Assembly: GCA_022823365.1 (NCBI GenBank)
Contig: JAJDXG010000018.1
Location: 1-64,000 of the forward strand
Source of the DNA: Gemmatimonadota bacterium
GTDB lineage: Bacteria > Gemmatimonadota > Gemmatimonadetes > Longimicrobiales > Gaopeijiaceae
Length of the DNA stretch: 64,000 bases
Reading direction: 5' to 3'
A program made the translations under genes and the position numbers. The notes under the pieces are model-generated. The model was not told the origin of the DNA, did no database searches, and saw nothing but the letters and a program-made list of their open reading frames with translations. This document shows, one piece after another, positions 8,554 through 15,810 of this stretch (its first letter is position 1; the number at the start of each line of letters is the position of its first letter).

Positions 8554-9546
8554 ATGGGGGAGGGGATCTTCGTCGATCGCGCCGTCATCGAGGTGGCCGC
8601 CGGAACCGGCGGGTCGGGGGCCGAGGCGTTCCGGCGCGAGAAGGGTACGCCGCGCGGGGGGCCCTCCGGGGGAGACGGCGGCCGCGGGGGGGATGTGGTG
8701 CTGGTCACGGACCCCCAGCTGTCGACCCTGCTCGATTTCAGCTATCGGCGTCACTACAGGGCGGAGAGGGGGCAGCACGGAGGAGGCAACAACCGCACCG
8801 GCCGCAGCGGCGCGGACCGGGTGGTGTCCGTCCCGCCGGGCACCACCGTGCGGGACGCCGGCACCTCGGAACTCATGGGGGAACTGCTCGCGGCCAACGA
8901 CCGGGTGGTGGTCGCCCGCGGGGGGCGGGGGGGGCGGGGCAACGCCCGCTTCGCCTCGTCGCGCAACCAGGCCCCGACGCGATGGGAGCCCGGCGCGGAG
9001 GGAGAGGCCCGGCGCATCGAACTCGAGCTCAGGCTGATCGCGGATGTCGGCCTGGTCGGTGAACCCAACGCCGGCAAGTCGACCCTGCTCTCCAGCGTCT
9101 CGGCGGCCCGGCCGAAGGTGGCGGACTATCCCTTTACCACGCTCGTCCCCAGCCTGGGGGTGGTTCACCTGCCCGACTTCCGATCCTTCGTGCTGGCCGA
9201 CATCCCGGGCATCATCGAGGGCGCCCACGAGGGGAAGGGGCTGGGGCTGCGCTTTCTGCGCCACGTCGAGCGCACGCGCACGCTGGTCTACCTGATTCCG
9301 GCCGACTCGAGCGATCCCCAGGCGGAGTACGGGCGCCTGCGCTCCGAGCTGCGGAACCACTCCCCTGCGCTGGCCGCAAGGGAGCATTGCCTGGTGGTGT
9401 CCAAGATGGACCTGGTGGATCCCGGCGAGCCGGCGCCCCGCATCGAGGCCCCGGATGCCTGGGGGTGCTTCGCGTTGTCGGCGGTGACCCGCCGAGGTCT
9501 CGACGAACTGTGCGAAGCGCTCTGGCGGCGAACCCGGCCGAGGTGA
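8554..9546 (+). CDS. obgE: GTPase ObgE (50S ribosome assembly)
   Basis: An essential GTPase that binds the large ribosomal subunit and links assembly to nucleotide levels. The protein is 330 residues. The Gly-rich Obg domain covers about residues 1-155 (FRREKGTPRGGPSGGDGGRGGD, and the RGGRGGRGNARF loop). The G domain follows, with G1 GEPNAGKST near 169-177, switch I DYPFTTLVPSLGVV, G3 DIPGIIEGA and G4 SKMD, where NKxD is usual. It lacks the C-terminal OCT domain of some Obg proteins. The ATG at 8554 is 3 bp after the preceding stop, and the stop overlaps dprA. Confidence 0.95.
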   Translation: MGEGIFVDRAVIEVAAGTGGSGAEAFRREKGTPRGGPSGGDGGRGGDVVLVTDPQLSTLLDFSYRRHYRAERGQHGGGNNRTGRSGADRVVSVPPGTTVRDAGTSELMGELLAANDRVVVARGGRGGRGNARFASSRNQAPTRWEPGAEGEARRIELELRLIADVGLVGEPNAGKSTLLSSVSAARPKVADYPFTTLVPSLGVVHLPDFRSFVLADIPGIIEGAHEGKGLGLRFLRHVERTRTLVYLIPADSSDPQAEYGRLRSELRNHSPALAAREHCLVVSKMDLVDPGEPAPRIEAPDAWGCFALSAVTRRGLDELCEALWRRTRPR

Positions 9547-10679
9547 CCGTCGTGCCCGATGCATCGACCGTCCCCGTGGCGGAGGCGCCGCTCGATGTCA
9601 TGGACGACGAGGTCGTCGCCCGGATTGACTGGACTCTCCACGAGGGACTCGGGGCGGTGACCCTGCGGCAACTCATCGACAAGTTCGGTTCCGCCCGCAA
9701 GGCGTTCTCCGCAGACAAGAAGAAGCTCCCGCCGCAGGCCCGCCGGGCGCGCGATGCGCGCGAAACCACACGCCCGCTCGAGGAGGTACTCGCCATTGCG
9801 CGGCGGGCAGGGGCGCTGGCGACCGGATACCGACTGTCCGGGTTTCCCGAGCGGCTGAAGCACCTGCACCATCCACCGCCGCTGCTCTTTCTGCGCGGAG
9901 ATCCGTCCCTGCTGCACCCTCCGGCCGTGGCCGTGGTCGGGTCGCGCAAGGCCAGCGAGTACGGGCGCGGCATGGCGCGCAGCATGGGGGAGGGGCTGGC
10001 CCGGGCGGGAGTGGCGGTCGTGAGCGGGCTGGCGCTGGGAATCGACGGCGCCGCGCATTGGGGAGCGCTGGCCGCGGGTGGAGGCACGATAGCGGTCCTG
10101 GGGTGCGGTCCCGACGTAGCCTATCCGCCCTATCACCGCCGACTCTTCCGGGACATCCTCGAGAGAGGTCTGGTGGTCTCCGAGTTTCTTCCCGGCGAGG
10201 CGCCTCTACCGCACCACTTCCCCCGGCGCAACCGGTTGATTGCCGGTCTGTCGAAGGCGGTGGTGGTCGTCGAGGCCGCCAGGAGGAGCGGCGCCTTGAT
10301 CACCGTCGAGCACGCCCTGGAACTCGGCCGCGACGTGTTTGCGGTTCCGGGAACGGTCGGCCGTCCCCGGAGCGAGGGAGCGAACGCCCTGATCCGCGAC
10401 GGAGCCGGACTCGTTACGAGCGCCCACGACGTTCTCTTCGGAACCGGCCTCGCGGACGCATTGCCGGAGGCGCGCTCCCGCGACCGGATCCCCTCTGGAA
10501 TGGACGCCCGCCAGCGGGCCCTGTGGGACGCGCTGGAGGCTGAGCCCGACCACATCGACCTCCTGGCCCGAAGGGCCCGCCTGGACATCGCCACCGCGGC
10601 GGCGACCCTGTCGGTCATGGAGGTTCACGGATGGGTGCGGCGAGCGCCCGGCCTGCGCTTCGCCAGATCCCCGACCTGA
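9543..10679 (+). CDS. dprA: DNA processing protein DprA
   Basis: Loads RecA onto incoming single-stranded DNA during natural transformation. About 378 residues. An N-terminal helix-hairpin-helix-like region (GLGAVTLRQLIDKFGSARKAF) precedes the Rossmann-like core, which has VVGSRKASEYGRGMA, VSGLALGIDGAAH, TIAVLGCGPDVAYP, PRRNRLIAGLSKAVVVVEA and GRDVFAVPG. The C-terminal winged-helix segment (DHIDLLARRARLDIATAAATLSVMEVHGWV) is present. The GTG at 9543 overlaps the obgE stop as GTGA; an ATG at 9600 is a shorter alternative. Its presence suggests competence, but no other competence genes are seen nearby. Confidence 0.93.
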   Translation: MTVVPDASTVPVAEAPLDVMDDEVVARIDWTLHEGLGAVTLRQLIDKFGSARKAFSADKKKLPPQARRARDARETTRPLEEVLAIARRAGALATGYRLSGFPERLKHLHHPPPLLFLRGDPSLLHPPAVAVVGSRKASEYGRGMARSMGEGLARAGVAVVSGLALGIDGAAHWGALAAGGGTIAVLGCGPDVAYPPYHRRLFRDILERGLVVSEFLPGEAPLPHHFPRRNRLIAGLSKAVVVVEAARRSGALITVEHALELGRDVFAVPGTVGRPRSEGANALIRDGAGLVTSAHDVLFGTGLADALPEARSRDRIPSGMDARQRALWDALEAEPDHIDLLARRARLDIATAAATLSVMEVHGWVRRAPGLRFARSPT

Positions 10680-10684
10680 CGGCC

Positions 10685-11905
10685 ATGGACGAAGTGCCGC
10701 CGGCTACCCGCAGCAAGTGCGGGAAGCAGTCTCGGGAAGCGCCGTCTCCGCTGGATGGCGCGACATCATCCGTCTACGTGCACGCGCCCTTCTGCGCCCG
10801 TCGCTGCTCCTATTGCGACTTCGCCGTAACGGTCGACCGCGAGGGCGGACACGACGCCTGGCTGCGGGCGGTCTCCGGGGAATGGGACCAGATCCTGCGC
10901 GAGGAACTGTTCTCGTTCCCGGAACCCCTTGATACCCTCTACGTCGGCGGAGGCACGCCGTCCCTCCTGGGTGCCGGTGCCATGGATGGACTCGCGTCCG
11001 TCTTCGGCCCGCGCCTTCTGAGCCACCCCCTCCTGGAGTGGACGGCGGAGGCGAATCCGGAGAGCTTCACTCCCGGCATTGCGCGAGCCTGGCGAGAGGC
11101 GGGCGTGAATCGCGTCAGCCTGGGCGTGCAGAGCTTCCACGAGCCGTCGCTGCGCTGGATGGGACGCCTGCACGGTTCCGCAGGTGCCGCGGAAGCGGTG
11201 CGCAACGCCCGGCAGGCCGGCTTCGGAAATGTGAGCGCGGACCTTATCTTCGGCCTTCCGGGGCACTTGGCGCGGCACTGGGGCGACGACCTCGAACGCC
11301 TGCTCGACCTTGGCGTCGAACACATGAGTCTCTACGGGCTGACCGTGGAGCCGCGCACGCCCCTGGGGCGTGCCGTGGCCGACGGGCGCGAGCGGGTCGC
11401 CTGCGAGGGTCGGTACCGGGACGAGTATCTTGTGGCAGTGGAACGGCTCACCGGGGCGGGCTACCTTCACTACGAGGTCAGCAGTTTCGCCCTCCCGGGC
11501 CGGGAGTCGCGCCACAACGAAGTGTACTGGTCGGGCCGTCCCTACCTGGGTCTGGGAAATGGGGCGCACAGCTTTCGCAAGCCCTTGCGCCGCTGGAACC
11601 TGCGTGACTGGAAGGAATACAGTACATCGGTCGCGAAGGGGGACTCCGCGATCGCGGGACACGAGTTGCTGAAGCGGGCCGAGTTGCGCCTGGAGCGGAT
11701 CTGGCTGGGACTCCGCGCACGCAGGGGCGTTTCCCTCGCGTCGATTCCCGCGCGGGCGGCGGCCGTGACGGAGCGATGGATGCGGAAGGATTGGGCCCGG
11801 GCCGAAGCCGGCAGACTTCGCCTTACCGTTGAAGGCTGGCTGCTGCTCGACGCTCTCGCCATCGAATTGGACGAAGCAGTGACGAATCGAAGGAACGGGG
11901 AATGA
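10685..11905 (+). CDS. hemW: HemW-like radical SAM protein
   Basis: A radical SAM protein of the HemN/HemW group; HemW binds heme and is thought to insert it into proteins, rather than being the oxygen-independent coproporphyrinogen oxidase. The Fe-S motif is FCARRCSYCDF, with Cys37, Cys41 and Cys44 from this start. YVGGGTPSLL, NPESFTPG, RVSLGVQSFHE and ADLIFGLPG follow in order, and a HemN_C-like segment lies near the end. No fourth cysteine directly follows Cys44, which favours HemW over HemN. An ATG at 10631 is in frame but overlaps dprA. The stop overlaps the hrcA start (ATGA). Confidence 0.88.
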   Translation: MDEVPPATRSKCGKQSREAPSPLDGATSSVYVHAPFCARRCSYCDFAVTVDREGGHDAWLRAVSGEWDQILREELFSFPEPLDTLYVGGGTPSLLGAGAMDGLASVFGPRLLSHPLLEWTAEANPESFTPGIARAWREAGVNRVSLGVQSFHEPSLRWMGRLHGSAGAAEAVRNARQAGFGNVSADLIFGLPGHLARHWGDDLERLLDLGVEHMSLYGLTVEPRTPLGRAVADGRERVACEGRYRDEYLVAVERLTGAGYLHYEVSSFALPGRESRHNEVYWSGRPYLGLGNGAHSFRKPLRRWNLRDWKEYSTSVAKGDSAIAGHELLKRAELRLERIWLGLRARRGVSLASIPARAAAVTERWMRKDWARAEAGRLRLTVEGWLLLDALAIELDEAVTNRRNGE

Positions 11906-12984
11906 CGATGCGGACAGGGCGATTGCGCGAGCGCATCGTTGTCCGCGAGGAGCTGACGCCTCGAGAACGACAGGTTCTGGAGGCCGTGGTGCGCACCTAC
12001 GTGGATACGGCCGGCCCGGTAGGCAGCCACTCGGTGAACCGGCGCTGGAAGCTGGGGGTGTCGTCCGCCACCATCCGCAACACCATGGCGGAGCTGGAGT
12101 CGAAGGGTTACCTGGCCCGGCCGCACACGTCCGCCGGCCGGGTGCCGACCGACACTGCGTACCGGTACTTCGTCGACCGCCTCATCCGCCCGGCGCCGCT
12201 GACCAACGCGGAGCGCGACCGCATCGAGGAGGAGCTCGACCCGGATGCCGCCTCCCCGATCGAGCGCCTGGTGCGGCGAACCACCCGCGCCCTCAGCCTG
12301 ATCAGCCACGAGCTGGGCCTGGGGCTGGTGCCGAGCCTGGACTCGGCGGTACTCGAGAAGATCGAGCTCATCCGGCTGTCATCGCACAAGGCGCTCATGG
12401 TGGCGACCGTGCGCAACGGCCTGGTGCGCACGGTCTACGTCGATCTTCCACTGGAGATTCCGCGAGATACCCTGGTGACCCTCACGGTCATCCTCAACGA
12501 GCGCCTCGCCGGGCTCACCTTCGCGGATCTGAGGGAGTCGCTGCCCGAACGCCTGCGCGATCCGGGCACGGAGAGCGATACCGCCACCGAGCTGCTGAAC
12601 ATCTTCATGGAGTCCGCCCAGTCGCTGCTGGACTGGCCGGAGACCGGTGGATCGCCCGTGCTCTTCGGGCAGACTTCGGTGCTTGCCAGCCAGCCGGAGT
12701 TCACCAGCGGCCAGCGGCTCAAGAGCCTTATCGAATTGACCGAGCGCAACCAGCTGATGGAGAGCGTGCTGAGCAACCGCAGTCACAGCGGCGGACTGCG
12801 CATCACGATCGGCCGGGAGCATAACGACGAAGCGTTGTCCGGCTTTACGCTCGTGACCGCCGAGTACCATGTGGGCGGGCTCAAGGGGGTGGTGGGGGTG
12901 ATCGGCCCCACGCGCATGCCCTACGAAAAGGTTATCAGCCTGGTGGGCTACACTTCTTCACTCGTGAACGACATTCTGCGCTGA
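11902..12984 (+). CDS. hrcA: Heat-inducible transcription repressor HrcA
   Basis: A DNA-binding repressor that controls class I heat-shock genes by binding CIRCE elements and is folded by GroEL. The 360-residue protein starts with a winged-helix domain (LTPRERQVLEAVVRTYVDTAGPVGS, then SSATIRNTMAELESKGYLARPHTSAGRVPT), which is the standard HrcA N-terminus. A GAF-like effector region follows, ending KGVVGVIGPTRMPYEKVISLVGY. The ATG overlaps the hemW stop by 4 bp. dnaJ follows 13 bp later. No CIRCE inverted repeat is visible upstream of hrcA or dnaJ, so autoregulation would need an upstream promoter outside this block. Confidence 0.95.
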   Translation: MTMRTGRLRERIVVREELTPRERQVLEAVVRTYVDTAGPVGSHSVNRRWKLGVSSATIRNTMAELESKGYLARPHTSAGRVPTDTAYRYFVDRLIRPAPLTNAERDRIEEELDPDAASPIERLVRRTTRALSLISHELGLGLVPSLDSAVLEKIELIRLSSHKALMVATVRNGLVRTVYVDLPLEIPRDTLVTLTVILNERLAGLTFADLRESLPERLRDPGTESDTATELLNIFMESAQSLLDWPETGGSPVLFGQTSVLASQPEFTSGQRLKSLIELTERNQLMESVLSNRSHSGGLRITIGREHNDEALSGFTLVTAEYHVGGLKGVVGVIGPTRMPYEKVISLVGYTSSLVNDILR

Positions 12985-12997
12985 GCGCGGGGTCCGA

Positions 12998-14143
12998 ATG
13001 GCAGACTACTACGAGACCCTGGGGGTGTCCCGGGGCGCGGACGTGCAGGAGATCCGGAAGGCGTACAGGCGTCTGGCGATGCAGCACCATCCGGATCGCA
13101 ATCAGGGTTCGCGGGAGGCGGAGGAGCGTTTCAAGGAGGTCACCCGCGCGTACGAGGTTCTGAGCAATCCGGAGAAGAGGGAGGTCTACGACCGGTACGG
13201 GGAGCGGGGACTGAACCGCGGCCAGGGGGGGGCCGGCTTTGGCGGCTTCGACTTCTCGGACGCGATCGAGATCTTCATGCGGGACTTCGGCAGCGGAGGC
13301 GGCTTCGGAGACCTGTTCGGCCGCCGTTCCCCGGGCACCCCGCGCAGCCGGAGAGGGAAGGGCATTCGGCTGCGGCTTCCCCTCACGCTGGCCGAGGTCG
13401 CGAGCGGGGTCGACAAGCGTTTGCGCGTAAGCCTGCTCGATCCCTGCGAGGATTGTGGGGCCACGGGCGCGCGTGGTGCCGGACCGACGCTCTGTCCGGG
13501 TTGCAGTGGCACCGGCCAGGAGCGAATCAGCCAGCGTTCCCCCTTTGGGCAGTTCGTGAGCGTGCAACCGTGCCGCAGATGCGGGGGGGAGGGACAGGTC
13601 ATCCAGGACCCCTGCCCGGCATGTCGGGGCGAGGGAAGGGTTCGCGAGGAATCCACCATCACGGTGGAGGTCCCGGCGGGCGTCTCCTCGGAGAACTACA
13701 TTACCCTGCGGGGGCAGGGGAACGCAGGACCCCGGGGAGGGCCGCGCGGCGACATCACCGTCCTGATCGCCGTGGAGGATCATCCCGACTTCAAGAGGGA
13801 CGGCAACGACCTCGTCCACGAGCTTCACGTGACCTTCACCCAGGCCGCGTTGGGCGATCGCCTGGACGTGCCGACCGTCGAGGGCAGCGCGCCCCTTTCG
13901 GTGCCAGCCGGGGTCCAGACCGGCGAGATATTGCGCATGCGCGGCCTGGGTGTGCCGGATCTGGACGGCGGCATGAGGGGCGACCAGCTCGTGCGCGTGG
14001 TCGTATGGACCCCCGAGGACCTCGACCGTCGTCAGCGGGAGGCACTGGAACGGTTGCGGGAGGTGGAGGATCCGGTTCCCGAGGATGCGGGGCGCGGCAG
14101 GAGGGGGTTCTGGGCCCGCGTGAAGGAAGCCTTCGTCCCGTAG
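12998..14143 (+). CDS. dnaJ: Chaperone DnaJ (Hsp40)
   Basis: Co-chaperone that stimulates DnaK ATPase. The 381-residue protein has a J domain (residues 1-70, HPD in MQHHPDRN), a short Gly/Phe-rich linker (GGAGFGGFDF), four CxxCxGxG zinc repeats between about residues 150 and 213 (CEDCGATG, CPGCSGTG, CRRCGGEG, CPACRGEG) and a C-terminal substrate-binding domain. This is the full type I layout. The gene sits directly after hrcA, with no grpE or dnaK between them. A Leu in DVQEIRKAYRRLAMQ and the GERGLNR segment match typical DnaJ. It lies 10 bp before prmA. Confidence 0.96.
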   Translation: MADYYETLGVSRGADVQEIRKAYRRLAMQHHPDRNQGSREAEERFKEVTRAYEVLSNPEKREVYDRYGERGLNRGQGGAGFGGFDFSDAIEIFMRDFGSGGGFGDLFGRRSPGTPRSRRGKGIRLRLPLTLAEVASGVDKRLRVSLLDPCEDCGATGARGAGPTLCPGCSGTGQERISQRSPFGQFVSVQPCRRCGGEGQVIQDPCPACRGEGRVREESTITVEVPAGVSSENYITLRGQGNAGPRGGPRGDITVLIAVEDHPDFKRDGNDLVHELHVTFTQAALGDRLDVPTVEGSAPLSVPAGVQTGEILRMRGLGVPDLDGGMRGDQLVRVVVWTPEDLDRRQREALERLREVEDPVPEDAGRGRRGFWARVKEAFVP

Positions 14144-14153
14144 CAGCAGTCCC

Positions 14154-15080
14154 GTGGATGCATCCGCCGGGGCACCCGAGAGCGGCGAGGCGCCTTCCAT
14201 GATACCCGATCGCTGGCTCACCGTCGTCGCCGGCGTACCCGACTCCGCCGCAGTCGGCCTGGTGGCAGCGCAACTCGTGCACAGGGGTGCGCGCGCCGTG
14301 GTGGAGCAGGCGGACGGGACGCTGGTCACCCATTTCCCGCCCCCCGGCGACATCCCCGCGTTTCTGGCCGCCCTCGGCAGCGAACTGAACGGGGCAGCCG
14401 GCCGGACCGTCGATCTGAGCTGGCGCTGGCAGCCGCACGAGGACTGGGCGGACACCTGGAGGCAGGGACTCGGGCCCACGCGGGTCAGTCGCCGCATCAC
14501 CGTGGCGCCGAGCTGGGACGTCCCCCCCGAGCAGGACGGAGGCGTGCTGATCACCCTCGACCCCGGTATGGCGTTCGGCACCGCCCGCCACGCCTCGACC
14601 CGTTGCGCCCTGCGGTTGCTCGACGCCGCGGTTCGCCCCGGGGCCGACATCGCCGACGTGGGCACCGGTACCGGAATCCTGGCCATCGCCGCGGCCGGGC
14701 TCGGCGCCGGTCGCGTGCTGGCCGCGGACAACGACCCCTTCGCGTGTGCCGCAGCCCGCGTCAACGTGGACGCCAACCAGGCCGCGCATGCGGTCGAAAT
14801 CCACGAGCGGAAGGTCTCGCCCGACTGGCTCGCAGCGCACCATCCCCTCGACGGCGTGGCCGCGAACATCGAGAGCGGGGTGCTGATCGCTCTCCTGCCC
14901 GGATTTGCAGGCGGCCTGGCGCCCGGCGGCTGGCTTGTGGTGTCCGGGCTGCTCGCCGAAGAGTCGGGCGACTTTGCCTACGAGGCCGCGCCCTTCGGTT
15001 TCCGTCTCCGGGACGACGATGCCGAAGACGGCTGGTGGGCAGGCACCTTCCGCCTCGTCCCCGGGTCGGCGGACGGGTAG
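14154..15080 (+). CDS. prmA: Ribosomal protein L11 methyltransferase
   Basis: SAM-dependent methylase that trimethylates ribosomal protein L11. 308 residues. Recognisable motifs are EDWADTWRQGLGPTRV, DPGMAFGTARHAST (the PrmA LDPGxAFGTG region), the SAM-binding loop DVGTGTGILAIAA, AADNDPFACAAARVN and ANIESGVLIALLP, where PrmA usually has NIL in place of NIE. A GTG at 14154 is used; an ATG at 14199 would shorten the N-terminus by 15 residues. The last 103 bp overlap a convergent minus-strand gene. dnaJ followed by prmA is a common order. Confidence 0.9.
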   Translation: MDASAGAPESGEAPSMIPDRWLTVVAGVPDSAAVGLVAAQLVHRGARAVVEQADGTLVTHFPPPGDIPAFLAALGSELNGAAGRTVDLSWRWQPHEDWADTWRQGLGPTRVSRRITVAPSWDVPPEQDGGVLITLDPGMAFGTARHASTRCALRLLDAAVRPGADIADVGTGTGILAIAAAGLGAGRVLAADNDPFACAAARVNVDANQAAHAVEIHERKVSPDWLAAHHPLDGVAANIESGVLIALLPGFAGGLAPGGWLVVSGLLAEESGDFAYEAAPFGFRLRDDDAEDGWWAGTFRLVPGSADG

Positions 15081-15541
15081 GCAAACCGCACCCCGGCCGC
15101 GTTGCGTCGCTCCCGCAGGCGCCGATGCTCCCTCAGCAGCCGGAACCAGCGGTTGACGGCGGAGGGTGACTTCACATCCAGGCTGCGGGCGAGACAGGCG
15201 AGGGTGCGGTGGTTCCAGCGCACCAGCGGGTCGCCGTGCATGTACCGCCGATCGTCGGTCTCAAGAAGGACCACCCAGGGGCAGGGCGTGAGATACTGCT
15301 CCGAGAGCGCATCGGCGTATGGTCCCGGCGACTGGTGCAGGTCACCGGCGCCCCACGCTCCCCGCATGGGATCGAGGAGGCGGTACCGCTCGGGGTGGTG
15401 GAGCACAGCCTCGACAACCTCGCGAGCCCCGGGTTCCGCCTCGCCGTCGCGCTCGAGCCTGTGCAACAGGGTGTCCAGGCTGGCGGCGATCATCGAGGTC
15501 TCCGACATCACTCGGCCGATCCGGTCCGCCATCTCGGTCAA
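14978..15541 (-). CDS. Unknown HTH-like protein, antisense-overlapping prmA
   Basis: A 187-residue protein I do not recognise. Support for it being real is a strong ribosome site GGAGG (15548-15552 on the plus strand) six bases before a TTG start; an ATG at 15532 is the alternative. Residues about 90-145 include the segment LACLARSLDVKSPSAVNRWF, which looks like a helix-turn-helix, followed by RLLREHRRLRER. The final 35 residues are Ser/Arg/Lys-rich and lie antisense to the prmA 3' end. No competing plus-strand gene fills 15081-15640. It may be a small regulator. Confidence 0.55.
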   Translation of the reverse strand: MTEMADRIGRVMSETSMIAASLDTLLHRLERDGEAEPGAREVVEAVLHHPERYRLLDPMRGAWGAGDLHQSPGPYADALSEQYLTPCPWVVLLETDDRRYMHGDPLVRWNHRTLACLARSLDVKSPSAVNRWFRLLREHRRLRERRNAAGVRFAYPSADPGTRRKVPAHQPSSASSSRRRKPKGAAS

Positions 15542-15810
15542 TCAGAACCTCCGTCTTTCGAGCAGGTCGCGCTGTCACCGGGAGGTTCCCGGGAATGAGT
15601 CCCAGATAGGTTAGACTCTGGAGGCGGGCTCTCCCATGGCCGGATGGGACGTTTCGCGATCGTGGCGATGGTCCTGGTGCTTTCCCGTGCCGCGGAGATG
15701 GCTTCCATGACAGGAGCGACCGGTCACTCAGCCGCGTTGACCCCTCTGACAGCGCCGGATACCTTCCTTCCCCAATCCGCGACCACCCGCACGCGCCGTC
15801 GGGGAGGGCG
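15542..15810. other. 269-bp divergent intergenic region
   Basis: Lies between the minus-strand unknown gene and mutS2, so it should hold promoters for both directions. I see no strong consensus promoter and no hairpin with a T-run. A 62-codon frame starts at 15644 but has no ribosome site and ends inside mutS2. The segment is slightly less GC-rich than its flanks. Confidence 0.4.

Noticed and set aside
11800-12998. A CIRCE element near hrcA/dnaJ
   Set aside because: I looked for the TTAGCACTC-N9-GAGTGCTAA pattern and found no copy, so no regulatory site is reported.
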